This document shows, piece after piece, positions 39,029-49,781 of a DNA stretch of 64,000 bases. Position 1 is the stretch's first letter. Every line of letters starts with the position of its first letter. Both the position numbers and the translations under genes were made by a program. A model generated the notes under the pieces. The model was not told where the DNA came from and did no database searches. It saw only the letters and a program-made list of their open reading frames with translations. This DNA is from Methanobrevibacter sp. (GTDB taxonomy: Archaea; Methanobacteriota; Methanobacteria; Methanobacteriales; Methanobacteriaceae), in assembly GCF_017427765.1 (NCBI RefSeq), contig NZ_JAFRSC010000025.1, forward strand, positions 42,556 to 106,555, in the 5' to 3' direction.

Positions 39029-39436
39029 TTAATACACATCGTCAGGGTTTACTAATCTCTCTAAAATGACTTCAAGGTCATCATCTTTTAAATCATCAAT
39101 ATCTACATCGTTTTCTGTGTTGATTTTTCTAAAAAAGCATGAAAGATAACCTTCGTGGCATGCGGCGCCTACCTGCTTAATTTTTAAAACTATTGCGTCC
39201 ATGTCGCAGTCGACAAGAATCTCCTTAACTTCCTGAAAGTGTCCTGAAGATTCTCCTTTTAACCATAACTGATTTCTTGAAGTGCTCCAGTAGTGGGCTT
39301 TGCCTGTTTTGATTGTTTTAATGAGCGCTTCTTTATTCATATTTGCAAGCATCAGCACCTGGTTTGTATCTGCGTCCTGTGCAATTGCGGTTATAACTTT
39401 CACACCATTTATTTCGTGTCTGAAGTTAATTTCCAT
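39029..39436 (-). CDS. hisI: Phosphoribosyl-AMP cyclohydrolase
   Basis: A 135-aa monofunctional HisI, third step of histidine synthesis. The zinc and catalytic motifs are [43 protein letters not shown] and [13 protein letters not shown]. It follows hisS by 2 bp and overlaps the PINA reading frame start. No HisE domain is attached. Confidence 0.96.
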   Translation of the reverse strand: MEINFRHEINGVKVITAIAQDADTNQVLMLANMNKEALIKTIKTGKAHYWSTSRNQLWLKGESSGHFQEVKEILVDCDMDAIVLKIKQVGAACHEGYLSCFFRKINTENDVDIDDLKDDDLEVILERLVNPDDVY

Positions 39437-39438
39437 AG

Positions 39439-40734
39439 TTATTCCTCTTTTAAATAATCAATAATATCGTCAATGTCAACCAGTTCCTGGTTTCCGCTTA
39501 CCATATCTTTTATAGTAATTTTTCCTTCTTTAAGGTCGTTTTCACCGATTATAGCTATTTTTGAAACTTTAATCTTATCGGCATAATTCATCAGCTTTTT
39601 GAATTTTTTGCCGTTCAAATCAACATCGGCTTTAATGCCGTTGTGCCTTAAAAGTTGTGTGATTTCATAAGCTTTAGGCCTTACGCTTTCTGAAATTGGT
39701 GCAACATAAATATCTAAATGTGAAGGCAAATCTTCTGCATCAGTTAGCTCTTCTATTGCATTCATTAATCTGTCAAAACCAAGTGCAAATCCTGTGGACT
39801 CAACTTCCTGGCCTCCGAAGAGTTTCACCAGATTGTATGATCCTCCGCCGCAGATTTGTTTTTGGGCACCGAGTTCGGGAACGTAAATCTCAAACACGAT
39901 TCCGGTATAGTAGTCAAGACCTCTTGCAACACCTAAGTTAAGGGTGTAGTTGTTAACATTAAATGATTCTAACAGTTCGATTAATTGTTTGAATTCATCT
40001 AAAGCTTCTTTTGGTTCATCATAAGGCTCGAGCAATTCATCAACTTCACTTAAAATGGATTTGTCTCCAACCAAGTCAATGAGTTTTAAAAGTATTTGGT
40101 TTAACTCATCATTGTCAATAACAGGTTCGTCTCCGCTTAAGGATTCAATTAACAAATCCTTGTCTCCCTTATCAATGACAACCATTATTTCCCTTTGGGT
40201 TTCGGCTGATATCTCAAAGTGTCTGAAAAGTCCTCTGATGATTCCAAGGTGGTTTAGATTAACGTCTGCTGTTGTAATTCCCAGAGCATTAATCGCATCT
40301 GTACACAGTGCAATGACTTCGGCTTCACCCTGAGGTGATTTTGCTCCAATCAGTTCACAGCCAAATTGCCAGAATTGTCTGAATCTTCCTTTTTGAGGTC
40401 TTTCATATCTGAAACAACTTCCGTAATAATAAAGTTTAATAGGTTTTGTGGAAGTCTTTTCAAGTTCGTTTAGGTATAATCGGGCAACCGGAGCGGTAAT
40501 TTCCGGCCTTAAGGTCAGTTCCCTGTCGGACTTGTCCTTAAAGTTGTACAGTTGGTTGACAATTTCTTCTCCGGATTTTGTTGTAAATAATTTTAATTCT
40601 TCAAATAAAGGGGTTTTAATTTCCTGATAACCGTAACTTTCGAATACATTTCTTAAGGTACTTTCTGCTTTTTTTCTCTGCCTCATTTCATCAAATAAGA
40701 AATCCCTAGTACCCCTTGGTCTTGTAAATTCCAT
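39439..40734 (-). CDS. hisS: Histidyl-tRNA synthetase
   Basis: A 431-aa class II synthetase. Motif 1 region [18 protein letters not shown], motif 2 [20 protein letters not shown], the His-specific [13 protein letters not shown] and motif 3 [10 protein letters not shown] are all visible; the C-terminal anticodon-binding domain starts near 335. It leads the operon hisS-hisI-PINA-TIM barrel. A TATA-like region lies at about 40760 on the minus strand. Confidence 0.97.
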   Translation of the reverse strand: MEFTRPRGTRDFLFDEMRQRKKAESTLRNVFESYGYQEIKTPLFEELKLFTTKSGEEIVNQLYNFKDKSDRELTLRPEITAPVARLYLNELEKTSTKPIKLYYYGSCFRYERPQKGRFRQFWQFGCELIGAKSPQGEAEVIALCTDAINALGITTADVNLNHLGIIRGLFRHFEISAETQREIMVVIDKGDKDLLIESLSGDEPVIDNDELNQILLKLIDLVGDKSILSEVDELLEPYDEPKEALDEFKQLIELLESFNVNNYTLNLGVARGLDYYTGIVFEIYVPELGAQKQICGGGSYNLVKLFGGQEVESTGFALGFDRLMNAIEELTDAEDLPSHLDIYVAPISESVRPKAYEITQLLRHNGIKADVDLNGKKFKKLMNYADKIKVSKIAIIGENDLKEGKITIKDMVSGNQELVDIDDIIDYLKEE

Positions 40735-40803
40735 TTTTGCTCTCCTATGATTAAATTTATTATAATATAATTATGTTTTTTAGGTATTATATAACTTTGT
40801 TCA

Positions 40804-40824
40804 ATTACTTTTCAAATGCTCTCG
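40804..40824 (+). promoter_or_regulatory. Shared 21-base motif, copy 2 (upstream of rhuM)
   Basis: Identical to copy 1 over all 21 bases, reading toward the rhuM gene, between divergent hisS and rhuM. The rhuM start is 160 bases away, so a long leader or a different use must be assumed. Confidence 0.5.
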
Positions 40825-40984
40825 GATAATTTGTTAATAATTTGATGTATAATTGTTAAATAAGTTTTGGAGGTGTGCTTTTACACATCAGCATAGCTGT
40901 GTTTTTGTGCATTTTTGCACTTAAAATACTTTTAACTTGCTGTAAGCACATTATCTAATTGAATTATCTCTAAGGAGGATTAAA

Positions 40985-42024
40985 ATGGTAAAATATAAAT
41001 TAGTTGATACCTTGCTGTATCAAAGTGAAGAGGGTGCTGTAGAAGGCAAATTTATTATTGGTGATGAACCTTGTGGGCAAGTAGAACAGTTGTGGCTGAG
41101 ATTTTTGGCACTGATAAATCAAATATATCTAGGCATTTTTCTAATATTGTTCAGGAAGGCGAGCTTGAAGAAAAAGAAGTAAGTATAAGCTCTAATGAAC
41201 TTTTTAAGGATGATTTAGAGTTTAGTAAGGAATCCGCACAAAACTCTAAAAAGGGCGGTAGGCCCCAAATATGGTATAATCTTGACGCAATCATCTCAAT
41301 CGGATACAGAATCAATTCAAAAAAGGCAACTCACTTTCGTAAATGGTCCCGTAATATTTTAAAGCAATACATGCGAAAAGGGTTTGTCATCGACAAGGAC
41401 ATTCTTATTAATGGTGGAAAATTCACTGAAGAGTACTTTGAAGAATTAGTTGATGTTATTCGTGAGATAAGGTCTTCTGAGCGAAAAGTATATGAGAAAG
41501 TAACTGATTTGTTCACAACCGCTTATGATTATAACAAAAATGCCCAAATAACAAAAGAATTCTATGCAAAAGTTCAAAACAAACTGCATTATGTTGTTGT
41601 TGGCCTAACTGCTCCTGAAATCATTCATGAAAGGGCAGACAGCAAAAAAGAACATATGGGTTTGACAACATGGTCCAGAGCACCAGACGGAAAGATACTG
41701 TTGAGGGATGCCAAAGTAGCTAAAAATTATCTTACAGAAAAAGAGTTGAAAACTCTTAATCGTGTTGTAAGCATGTATTTGGACTATGCTGAAGACAGAG
41801 CTGAAAGACAGATTCCAATGAGCATGAAAGATTGGTCAGAAAGACTCGATAAGTTTTTAGAATTCTATGAATATGCAGTATTGAAAGGAAAATGGAAAAT
41901 TTCAAGAAAAGAAGTTGATAAATTTGTCAAATTGGAGTATGAGAAATTCAGGCCTATTCAGGATAAGGTGTTCAAATCAGATTATAACAAGTTCGATGAG
42001 GAGACTAAAAAGTTTTTAGTATAA
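40985..42024 (+). pseudogene. RhuM-family protein, frameshifted
   Basis: ATG 40985 (behind AAGGAGGAT) opens the RhuM N-terminus (VKYKLVDTLLYQSEEGAVEG, then KFIIGDE). At about 41069 one base is missing: the frame moves to codons starting at 41071, where LWASRTVVAEIFGTDKSNIS, RHFSNIVQEGELEE and the long C-terminal domain continue to 42024. Joined, about 346 residues. RhuM-type proteins occur in bacterial virulence and defence islands; function unclear. Either a recent loss, a programmed or phase-variable shift, or an assembly error. A frame from 41071 alone lacks the N-terminal strand. Confidence 0.8.
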
Positions 42025-42045
42025 CCTTTAATCAATTAATAATAT

Positions 42046-42894
42046 ATGAATATTAAAGGTAGTACAAATATTGTAGGTTTGATTGGCCATCCTGTTGAAC
42101 ACAGTTTCTCACCACCGATGCACAATGCCGCATTTGAAAGTTTGGGTATGGATTGGGCTTATGTTGCTTTTGATGTCGAACCTGAAAATGTTTCAAGTGC
42201 AATAAATGGAGCACAGGCATTAAACATTAAAGGATTCAATGTCACTATTCCCCACAAAATTGAAGTGATGCAGCATTTAAATGAGCTTGATGATGTTGCA
42301 AGCCTTATTGGTGCTGTAAACACTATCGATTTTAATAATCTTAAAGGATATAATACTGATGGAATTGGTGCAATAAGGGCTATTGAAGAAGTAACCTCTG
42401 TTAAAGACAAAAATGTTATTGTTGCAGGTGCCGGTGGAGCATCAAGAGCTATTTCATTTTATCTTGCTAAGTTTGGTGCCAGTTCAATAACAATTCTAAA
42501 CAGAAATGTCGATAAAGCTCAAAACTTGGCTAGGGATATTTCAAATTCAGGTTTGATAAGTGATGTCAAATCAGATTCAATTTCTCAAATCAACACTTAC
42601 TTAAAAGATGCAGATATTCTGGTCGACACTACTCCTCTGGGAATGGATCCTCACATTGACGATGAACCGATTGCAAAAGCTGAGAATATGCATGGGGATT
42701 TGGTTGTATTTGATGCGGTTTACAATCCTAATGAAACCGTACTTCTAAAAGAGGCCATCAAAGCAGGTGCAGAACCTGTTTATGGAATTAAGATGTTACT
42801 CTATCAGGGAGCAGAGAGCTTTAAAATCTGGACCGGTATGGATGCGCCTATTGATGTAATGGAAGATGCACTTAATAGACATTTGGGAAGATAA
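42046..42894 (+). CDS. aroE: Shikimate dehydrogenase
   Basis: A 282-aa AroE that reduces 3-dehydroshikimate with NADPH. The substrate-binding HPVEHSFSPPMHNAAF near residues 16-31, GFNVTIPHK with the catalytic Lys, the GAGGASRA nucleotide loop and the Asp in NTDGIG are present. Ribosome site is not obvious (short AT-rich leader). Another gene follows 1 bp after its stop. Confidence 0.96.
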   Translation: MNIKGSTNIVGLIGHPVEHSFSPPMHNAAFESLGMDWAYVAFDVEPENVSSAINGAQALNIKGFNVTIPHKIEVMQHLNELDDVASLIGAVNTIDFNNLKGYNTDGIGAIRAIEEVTSVKDKNVIVAGAGGASRAISFYLAKFGASSITILNRNVDKAQNLARDISNSGLISDVKSDSISQINTYLKDADILVDTTPLGMDPHIDDEPIAKAENMHGDLVVFDAVYNPNETVLLKEAIKAGAEPVYGIKMLLYQGAESFKIWTGMDAPIDVMEDALNRHLGR

Positions 42895-42895
42895 T

Positions 42896-43585
42896 ATGGA
42901 TTTAATGTTTGATATATCTGGTTTAACTGAAGATTCAGAAGAGTTTACAACATCCAAAAAGGATGTATTGAAATTTCTAAAAATAATTGGTGTTGACACT
43001 CGTTTCATTTCATATACTCCTCAAAAAATCTATATTAACAACCTGAGATTTTCAAAGTTTTCAAGAACCCGCGAAGCTACATTCAACAAGCAGTATCCGG
43101 ATATTGAAGTTGTAAGAAGCAGTCTGTTTCAAAAGATATGCTCAAAATCATCAAAGCATCTCGCTTTGGAAATCAAGCCTAACTCAAAAATATTGATGCC
43201 TAAGGATAATTTTATCATTGAATTATTGCTGGAACCATACACCAGAAAATATGGTGTTAAACTGGTTTATGAGGGGAATTATGATTTGGCTGTAAATCCT
43301 GTAATTTTGGATGATGAGGTAAACAATATTTTTTCAAGCATTTTCCGGGGTGAAGGTTTAAGGTTTAGAGATAAAACCAGCGAAATCTATCCTTTAGTGA
43401 ATGTGCCTTTGGAGTGGATTAATTCATTTTTAGAAATGGATGGTAGGGATACTATAGAAAATAAAAATAATGATGAACTGGCAATTGCATTTTCTCAATT
43501 TTTAGAGGATGTCGCTCCCCAATACAAAGAGAATGTTGTCAGTGCCAGCGAATATATTGAAAATAAACTAAAAACTGAAAAGTGA
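42896..43585 (+). CDS. Hypothetical protein coupled to aroE
   Basis: 229 aa from ATG 42896, one base after the aroE stop (the in-frame ATG at 42866 lies inside aroE). Opens [17 protein letters not shown]; the middle has [16 protein letters not shown] and a pattern of alternating beta/alpha; no signal or membrane segment. Not recognised as a known family; its context says only that it is co-expressed with aroE. Overlaps the convergent rfcL by 18 bp. Confidence 0.65.
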   Translation: MDLMFDISGLTEDSEEFTTSKKDVLKFLKIIGVDTRFISYTPQKIYINNLRFSKFSRTREATFNKQYPDIEVVRSSLFQKICSKSSKHLALEIKPNSKILMPKDNFIIELLLEPYTRKYGVKLVYEGNYDLAVNPVILDDEVNNIFSSIFRGEGLRFRDKTSEIYPLVNVPLEWINSFLEMDGRDTIENKNNDELAIAFSQFLEDVAPQYKENVVSASEYIENKLKTEK

Positions 43586-45073
43586 AACTTGCTTGTCAGT
43601 TTTCTTTTTAGGCTTTTCCTCTTCAACAGTTTTTTCTTCAATTATTTCCTCTTCAGGGATTTCTTTTTGATTTGATTCTTCTTCAATTGTTTCCTCTTCA
43701 ACGTTACTGATTCCAGGAATTTCAAATGGAAGTTCCTCATCTTCTTGGTTTACTTCTTCACTAACTGATTCCATCATTTGTTTTTGAAGTTCTTCAAATC
43801 TTCTGTCACGTTCTTCAACTCTCATTTGAGCTTTCTGCTTTTCCATTTTAGTGACAACTTTTTTAGGAATCTTTTTGGATCTGAAACGTTTAATTTCATT
43901 TTCTTCAAGATCCAGGAAGTCTGAAATTTCCCATGCAAGCTCATCATTTTTAAACATTATCTCCAAATATGGAAACATTGAAATCGCTATTGAATGTGAA
44001 ATATGCATTTTTCCAGACATTTTCTCGGCAATTCCATCTCTTAGGTTTCTTTTGCCTCTGTTACGGCCCATCAGTGTAAAAATGGTTGGGGTCTGAATCT
44101 TTGTGAATTTTTTATAGGTTTCCTTTTTGGAGGAACTTACTCCGATTCCCATAAAGTCACTTGCATATCTCCAGTAACCGTAATTTCTGCTGCTTTGGGC
44201 TCTTCCAAAGTACAAATCGGCTTTCGCAATGTTTTCATAAGCCTTTTTGATTTCACTTTTTTTGGTGTATTCTCTAGGAATATTTTCTGCTATGTACTCC
44301 ATCACCAAAGTAGGGTCTTCATCCACTCTCAGGGCTTCCCTTACATGCTGAGGATTTTTACTTTTTAAAACACCGGTTATTGCATTGAAAATATCTGATC
44401 TGTCATCTTTAGTTCTTAAATCTTCGACAGCCTTCGGTTCTAGTATTTCATCTTTATCAGCTAATGCCTGAAAAGTATTTATTGCAGAACGCATGTCACC
44501 ATTTGATTTTTTAGCAATCAGGTCCAAGGCCTTCGGATTAGCTTTAATTTCTTCTTTTTCAGCTATCTCTTTCAGGGCTTTTCTTATACTTGGGCTTCTC
44601 ACTTTAGCCATTTTAATAACGGTACATTTAGGCTTTATTGACTGAAGACGTTTTGAGTAAAAGTCATTGGCAATTAAAATCATAGGATGTTTGGAGTTTT
44701 TAATTATATCTCCAATAGCTTTGACTCCCCCACGGTCATTGGTACCGTGAATTCCGTCAACTTCATCCATAATAATCAGTTTATAGTCATCTCCAAACAG
44801 TGACCTTGATGATGAGGACTCTCCAATTGTACTTTTAATGACGTCCTGTGAACGTTTATCACTTGCGTTAAGCTCAATGTATTCGGAAAACTCTTTAGCA
44901 ATTACCTGTGCAAGGGTGGTTTTTCCAATTCCTGGAGGTCCAACTAAAAGCAGGGGTTGCTGGGGATTGCCTTTCTTCCAATTTCCAACCCAATCCTGGA
45001 TTATTTTTTTCTCTTTATTGTTACCAACTACTTCATCTAATGTTTGCGGTCGGTATTTGTCAGTCCATAACAT
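43568..45073 (-). CDS. rfcL: Replication factor C large subunit
   Basis: A 501-aa clamp-loader subunit that opens the PCNA ring. P-loop GPPGIGKTT at about 46-54, Walker [10 protein letters not shown], and the AAA+ lid follow. The C-terminal 100 residues are Glu-rich and unstructured, ending in a PCNA-interaction peptide QVSLFSF at the extreme C-terminus. It lies 9 bp downstream of rfcS and forms an operon with it. Confidence 0.96.
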   Translation of the reverse strand: MLWTDKYRPQTLDEVVGNNKEKKIIQDWVGNWKKGNPQQPLLLVGPPGIGKTTLAQVIAKEFSEYIELNASDKRSQDVIKSTIGESSSSRSLFGDDYKLIIMDEVDGIHGTNDRGGVKAIGDIIKNSKHPMILIANDFYSKRLQSIKPKCTVIKMAKVRSPSIRKALKEIAEKEEIKANPKALDLIAKKSNGDMRSAINTFQALADKDEILEPKAVEDLRTKDDRSDIFNAITGVLKSKNPQHVREALRVDEDPTLVMEYIAENIPREYTKKSEIKKAYENIAKADLYFGRAQSSRNYGYWRYASDFMGIGVSSSKKETYKKFTKIQTPTIFTLMGRNRGKRNLRDGIAEKMSGKMHISHSIAISMFPYLEIMFKNDELAWEISDFLDLEENEIKRFRSKKIPKKVVTKMEKQKAQMRVEERDRRFEELQKQMMESVSEEVNQEDEELPFEIPGISNVEEETIEEESNQKEIPEEEIIEEKTVEEEKPKKKTDKQVSLFSF

Positions 45074-45082
45074 TTCTATACC

Positions 45083-46030
45083 TTAAATGAATTTGGTTAG
45101 CAGAGCTTCAAGTTGGATTCTTGGATTTGCTCCTTCCCTTATTCTAAAATCACAATCGGCTATTGAATTAATTAAATCAATGTAAAAGTCAGGTTCCATT
45201 TTGCCTTCAACGACTCTTTTGGAAACTTCCTGATAAATTTGAGTAACCATATCCTCTCCGCTGGTTCCCTGAAGTACCATGGTTTCTCTTAAGATGGTTC
45301 TGGCACCTAAAAAGTCACCTATCAATGCTTTATTAATCATATTTCCAATTTCCTGCGGTTTTGCTTTGGATACTACTTCATAAACAGAATCCTCAGTAAT
45401 TGTTTCCCCTTCAGAGGCTGCGGCCTGCAGGACATTAACGGCCTTACGCATGTCTCCTTCGGCAAAATAAACTATTGTTTCAAGACCTTTGTCATCTGCT
45501 TCAAATCCTTCGGCATCACAGATAAACTGCAGTCTTTCTTTAATTTCTTCACCTTTTATTGGAGCGAATCTGAATATTGCGCATCTTGATTGGATCGGGT
45601 CGATAATTTTTGATGAGTAATTACATGAAAGTATAAATGAAGCGGTTTTTGTATACATTTCCATTTCACGTCTTAAAGCGTGTTGAGCGTCTTTAGTCAT
45701 GTTGTCTACTTCATCCAAAAAGATTATTCTAAATGGAGCGCCGACAGGTTTGAGTCTGCAGAAATTTTTAATCTGGTTTCTTACAGTTTCGATTCCTCTT
45801 GCATCGGATGCATTTAACTCCAGGAAGTTTTGTCTCCAGTATTCTCCTAAGATGGATTTTACTAAAGCTAAGGCTGTGGTTGTTTTACCGACACCTGCAG
45901 GACCTGTAAACATTAAGTTAGGCATGCTTCCTTCGCCTACATATTTTTCAAGTCTGTTAATGATTTGCTTTTGTCCTACAATGTCTTCTAATTTTTGTGG
46001 TCTATATTTTTCTACCCATGGTCCGCTCAT
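45083..46030 (-). CDS. rfcS: Replication factor C small subunit
   Basis: A 315-aa clamp-loader AAA+ ATPase: [16 protein letters not shown] start, P-loop [10 protein letters not shown] near 43-52, Walker [11 protein letters not shown], and the SRC arginine finger in [10 protein letters not shown]. First gene of the rfcS-rfcL pair. Its promoter region carries the shared 21-base motif on the minus strand at 46130-46151. Confidence 0.97.
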   Translation of the reverse strand: MSGPWVEKYRPQKLEDIVGQKQIINRLEKYVGEGSMPNLMFTGPAGVGKTTTALALVKSILGEYWRQNFLELNASDARGIETVRNQIKNFCRLKPVGAPFRIIFLDEVDNMTKDAQHALRREMEMYTKTASFILSCNYSSKIIDPIQSRCAIFRFAPIKGEEIKERLQFICDAEGFEADDKGLETIVYFAEGDMRKAVNVLQAAASEGETITEDSVYEVVSKAKPQEIGNMINKALIGDFLGARTILRETMVLQGTSGEDMVTQIYQEVSKRVVEGKMEPDFYIDLINSIADCDFRIREGANPRIQLEALLTKFI

Positions 46031-46129
46031 TTAATCACCATTTTGTTACTGTAAAATGTTATGTTTTAGGTTAATAATTAACTTTTGGTTAATGTTTTTA
46101 TATGGGAAATTAGTATATATAATTTAATT

Positions 46130-46151
46130 GAGACAGCATTTGAAAAGTAAT
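46130..46151 (-). promoter_or_regulatory. Shared motif, copy 3 (rfcS promoter)
   Basis: On the minus strand ATTACTTTTCAAATGCT is identical to copies 1 and 2 for 17 bases, then GTCTC. It lies just upstream of AT-rich TATA-like sequence (TTATATATAC, about 46110-46120) reading toward rfcS. It is also immediately 5' of htpX on the plus strand. Confidence 0.6.
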
Positions 46152-46168
46152 ATTTTAAGGTGTTAAAA

Positions 46169-47128
46169 ATGAGAGGCACATGGAAACTCAGATTAAGAAT
46201 GATACTTACCTATATGGTAATGTTTTCTATCGTATATTTCCTGGTTCTGCTTGTAGGGTGGTATTTGGGAATTAAAAGTTGGTTATTGTATGGATGTATG
46301 AGTGTTTTAATTGTATTTTTACAATATTGGTTCGGACCTTCTATAGTAAAACGTTCAATGAATGTAAGACCTTTATCCGAAGCGGAAGCACCTCATATTC
46401 ATAAAATGGTGGCAGAACTTGCACAGGAAGCCGGTGTTCCTAAACCCGAAATCGGTCTGTCAGAAATTAATATTCCTAATGCGTTTGCATATGGGAGATC
46501 ATCTAAAAGCGGACACATTGCAATTACTCGTCCTATTTTAGGCTTACTTGACTATGATGAGTTAAGAGCAGTTTTAGGTCATGAGATGGGTCATATCAAA
46601 CATAATGACATGGCCGTAACTGCAGCCGTTAGTGTAATTCCAATGATTTGTTATTATGTTGCCTTGTCATTCATGTTTTCAGGAGACGCTAGGAACGGTA
46701 GCGTAATTATAGTCGGAATTGTAGGTTACTTTTTCTACTTAATCGGACAATTGCTGGTATTGTTTATTTCAAGGACAAGGGAATATTATGCCGATGAGGC
46801 GAGTGTTGAGTTCGGAAATCGTCCTGCTTCTTTAGTATCCGCTTTATATAAACTTTCTTATGGAGCAGCAAAATGCAGCAAGGAAACAATTGATGAGGTA
46901 AATACAAACAGGGCTTTCTTTGTAAATGATGTAAATAATGCAAAGAATGATATAATTGATTTCAAGCAAATAGACTTTGACGGCGATGGAAAAATTTCCG
47001 ATGAAGAGTTAAGAAGACTTGCAAATTCAGAAGTTAAAATCTCCACCAAAAACGGGATTATGGAATTGCTGTCCACTCACCCTGATTCATTGAAAAGAGT
47101 AAAAAGATTGGCGGAACTTGAAAATTAG
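46169..47128 (+). CDS. htpX: HtpX-like M48 metalloprotease with EF-hand loop
   Basis: A 319-aa membrane protease for damaged membrane proteins. N-terminal membrane pair, zinc site HEMGHIKHN near residues 137-145, further membrane segments, and the third zinc ligand Glu in REYYADEAS. After the core, residues 269-280 form a perfect EF-hand loop, DFDGDGKISDEE, within a 60-residue insertion before the C-terminal THPDSLKRVKRL. Start ATG 46169 has GGTGTTAAAA upstream (GTG 46160 lies in the ribosome site). trmI follows directly. Confidence 0.92.
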   Translation: MRGTWKLRLRMILTYMVMFSIVYFLVLLVGWYLGIKSWLLYGCMSVLIVFLQYWFGPSIVKRSMNVRPLSEAEAPHIHKMVAELAQEAGVPKPEIGLSEINIPNAFAYGRSSKSGHIAITRPILGLLDYDELRAVLGHEMGHIKHNDMAVTAAVSVIPMICYYVALSFMFSGDARNGSVIIVGIVGYFFYLIGQLLVLFISRTREYYADEASVEFGNRPASLVSALYKLSYGAAKCSKETIDEVNTNRAFFVNDVNNAKNDIIDFKQIDFDGDGKISDEELRRLANSEVKISTKNGIMELLSTHPDSLKRVKRLAELEN

Positions 47129-47137
47129 GTGTTAAAA

Positions 47138-47869
47138 ATGAAAATGATTTTAGATGAACGTGGTAAAAAGTATATTTTAAAGTCCGGTGAGGAATTTCAA
47201 AGTGATTTGGGAATTGTTAAAGCAGACGTTTTGGAGAATGCGGAAGTCGGAGATGAAATTAAAAGTCATCTCGACCACACATTTAAAATCGTAAAACCTA
47301 ACATCAATGATTTTATAGATTTGATGGAGAGAAGATGTTCCATTCTATTAAAAAAGGACATAGGTTATGTATTGGCACATACCGGTTTGGGTGCAGGCTC
47401 ACGGGTAGTTGATGCCGGAACCGGTGCCGGAGCTATTGCCTTAAACTTTGGAAATGTTGTCGGTCCCGAAGGCAGGGTATTTACATATGAAATACGCGAG
47501 GATTTTGCCCAGGTTGCAAAGAAAAACATAGAAAACTTCGGAATTGAAAATATCGAAGTTAAAAATCAGAATATCAAGGATGGAATCGATGAGGATGACA
47601 TCGATTTGGTCTTTCTGGATTTGCCAAAACCTTTTGAAATATTTGAAGACGTTTTGGAATCTTTAAACGTTGGGGGATGGCTTGCAGTTTATGCTCCTTA
47701 CATCGATCAGGCCAAATTGTCTCACCGTATAGCGAAAAAAGTCGGATTTTATGATATTGATATCATTGAAATTTTTGAGAGGGGATTGGAAATCCGCCAA
47801 CATGGAATAAGGCCTAAAACACGTATGGTTGGCCATAGCGGTTATTTGTTGTTTGCAAGAAAATTGTAA
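47138..47869 (+). CDS. trmI: tRNA (adenine-N1)-methyltransferase TrmI
   Basis: A 243-aa SAM-dependent enzyme methylating A57/A58 of the T loop. Motif I VVDAGTGAGAIALNF near residues 88-102, then TYEIREDFAQVAKKNIENF and DLVFLDLPKPFE. The N-terminal 60-residue substrate domain is present. ATG 47138 follows the same GGTGTTAAAA site as htpX; GTG 47129 is part of that site. Second gene of the htpX-trmI pair. Confidence 0.92.
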   Translation: MKMILDERGKKYILKSGEEFQSDLGIVKADVLENAEVGDEIKSHLDHTFKIVKPNINDFIDLMERRCSILLKKDIGYVLAHTGLGAGSRVVDAGTGAGAIALNFGNVVGPEGRVFTYEIREDFAQVAKKNIENFGIENIEVKNQNIKDGIDEDDIDLVFLDLPKPFEIFEDVLESLNVGGWLAVYAPYIDQAKLSHRIAKKVGFYDIDIIEIFERGLEIRQHGIRPKTRMVGHSGYLLFARKL

Positions 47870-48018
47870 CTAAAATAATTTGTGTATTTGTAAGATTTTA
47901 CAACATATTATCTTAGAATTGCACGGATTTCAAAGCAATATAATTTGTATTTAACTAAACTATTTAATTATAATGAAAACTATATATTATTGTATCAAAT
48001 TTTATTTGGAGAAAATAT

Positions 48019-49062
48019 ATGGGTAAAACTAGGATTGAATGGATTGACCTTGTTCGCGCAATAGCTATTCTGACAGTATTATACATTCATGCTACTGATG
48101 GGATATACATCATATCTTCAGATGCGATAACTAACTATACTATTTATTCAAGGATTTTTAATTTCGCATCTCTTTTTATTGGCCGTATCGGGGTTCCGTT
48201 CTTTTTGATGATTACTGGTTATCTGTTGCTGGATAGGCATTATGATGATGAGAAAACTCAGAAGTTTTGGAGTAAAAATTGTAAAGGTCTGATTATTGTT
48301 ACAGTACTTTGGGCGATAATTTATGTTATCAGCTTGCAGTTTATTACTATTGGAAGTGCCCAGGTAAACTTTGCAGAGGCAGGAAATCTGTTCTACTCTC
48401 ACATGTGGTATATGCCGATGATTATCGGAATGTATCTTTCCATGCCGTTTGTTGCAAGTGCCTTAAAACACTTTGATGTTCGTACAATTTATCAGGCAAG
48501 TATTGTATTTACTCTTTTGGCATTCCTGCTGCCGTTCGTCACACTTATCTGTGATATGCATGGAATTTCCGGTGTAACTATTCAATATTGCCTTGGTTTT
48601 AGCGGAGGAATCTATGGAATTTATATTATATTGGGATATCTTGTTAAAAAAGGTAACTTTAAACATATTTCAAGCTATAAACTGGCGTTACTTGCTATAG
48701 TTTCCTTTTTAATTTGTGTCGGATTCCAATATTATGCATTCGTAATAGGTTATGATTTCTTCTTATGGTATGAATTCCCATTCATTTTATTGGGATCATT
48801 TTCACTATTTGAATTATGTTCAAGAAAGGAAAAAGTCAGATTTTACAGTTGTGTTAAAGTATTGTCCAAATATTCATTTGCGGTATTTTTAATACACAAC
48901 TTGTTTAGATTACCTTTACTTCCGTTTATTGTTCAATTACCAGTCACAGAACCGGTTAAAGCTATAATTCTTTGGATTTTATTGGTAATATTAAGTTTCA
49001 CTGCTGCAGCTATTATTTATAGAATTCCAAGATTCGGAAAATACATTTTATACATGAGATAA
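48019..49062 (+). CDS. Membrane acyltransferase, acyltransferase-3 family
   Basis: A 347-aa protein with ten membrane segments and the conserved N-terminal RIEWIDLVRAIAILTVLYIH, where the His is catalytic in the family. It probably O-acetylates a surface sugar or wall component. Promoter ACTATATATTA near 47975; ribosome site TTTGGAGAAAA. Monocistronic. Substrate unknown. Confidence 0.88.
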   Translation: MGKTRIEWIDLVRAIAILTVLYIHATDGIYIISSDAITNYTIYSRIFNFASLFIGRIGVPFFLMITGYLLLDRHYDDEKTQKFWSKNCKGLIIVTVLWAIIYVISLQFITIGSAQVNFAEAGNLFYSHMWYMPMIIGMYLSMPFVASALKHFDVRTIYQASIVFTLLAFLLPFVTLICDMHGISGVTIQYCLGFSGGIYGIYIILGYLVKKGNFKHISSYKLALLAIVSFLICVGFQYYAFVIGYDFFLWYEFPFILLGSFSLFELCSRKEKVRFYSCVKVLSKYSFAVFLIHNLFRLPLLPFIVQLPVTEPVKAIILWILLVILSFTAAAIIYRIPRFGKYILYMR

Positions 49063-49178
49063 TTATTTGATTATCTCCTTATTTTTTTTAAATTTCGGAC
49101 TATATTTTCAAAAATGTGTAATAATTATTTATGATGAAGTTTAAACTTAAATTGATAAAGAATTTTGCAGGTGCAATC

Positions 49179-49775
49179 ATGAATAGAAATGCTATTATAA
49201 TTATTTTAATAGTTTTAATTATTGCTGTTTGGGGCGTTCTTGCATTTACACATTTTGGAACCGGTCAACAGGGTACCGAAATAACCTTTTTAAGCAATAG
49301 CACTATAAAAAATGGCGATAATGTAGAATTTGAACTTAAAGATGTGCAGGGAAATCCTATTTCCGGCGAACAGTTAACCATTTTATATGATGACGGCAAC
49401 AAAACAGAAAACTATTCTGTTGTTACGGATGGTAATGGTAAAGGATATCTGACATTATCTAATGAAGATCCTGGTAATCACAGTGTAATCGTAAAATACG
49501 ATGGAAATGATAAATATGGACCATGCAGTGCTAATACTGTAATAACTATTGAAGATGACACACCTGAAGAGACTACAACATCTCAAAGTAGTTATTCTAC
49601 CCAGTCAACATCCCAATCTTCCTCATCCAGTTCATCCGGGGATTCAGTCCACTATGATGAAAAATACAATGTTTATTATAATGACCAGGGTGTTGTTGTA
49701 AGTGGGTCAAATAAGGGTTCTTCAGTTGAGTCTGTAAGAAGCAGTGCCAGTGACCATGCAAAAGATTTTGAATAG
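49179..49775 (+). CDS. Membrane-anchored surface protein with Ig-like domain
   Basis: 198 aa from ATG 49179 (behind CAGGTGCAATC; an in-frame ATG at 49131 has no ribosome site). An N-terminal membrane anchor (IIIILIVLIIAVWGVLAF) precedes one bacterial-Ig-like beta domain (GDNVEFELKDVQGNPISG to IVKYDGNDKYG), a Ser/Thr-rich linker with a run of seven serines, and a C-terminal YNVYYNDQGVVVSGSNKG segment. The Ig unit matches repeats of Methanobrevibacter adhesin-like proteins. Function probably extracellular. Confidence 0.8.
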   Translation: MNRNAIIIILIVLIIAVWGVLAFTHFGTGQQGTEITFLSNSTIKNGDNVEFELKDVQGNPISGEQLTILYDDGNKTENYSVVTDGNGKGYLTLSNEDPGNHSVIVKYDGNDKYGPCSANTVITIEDDTPEETTTSQSSYSTQSTSQSSSSSSSGDSVHYDEKYNVYYNDQGVVVSGSNKGSSVESVRSSASDHAKDFE

Positions 49776-49781
49776 TTGGAG

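Noticed and set aside
40985..41182. Independent 65-aa gene upstream of rhuM
   Set aside because: Its first 28 residues are the RhuM N-terminus and the remainder is out-of-frame RhuM, so it is half of a frameshifted gene rather than a separate one.
46973..47008. Dockerin domain in HtpX
   Set aside because: Only one calcium loop is present and the protein is a membrane protease with its active site in the cytosol; two loops would be needed for dockerin.
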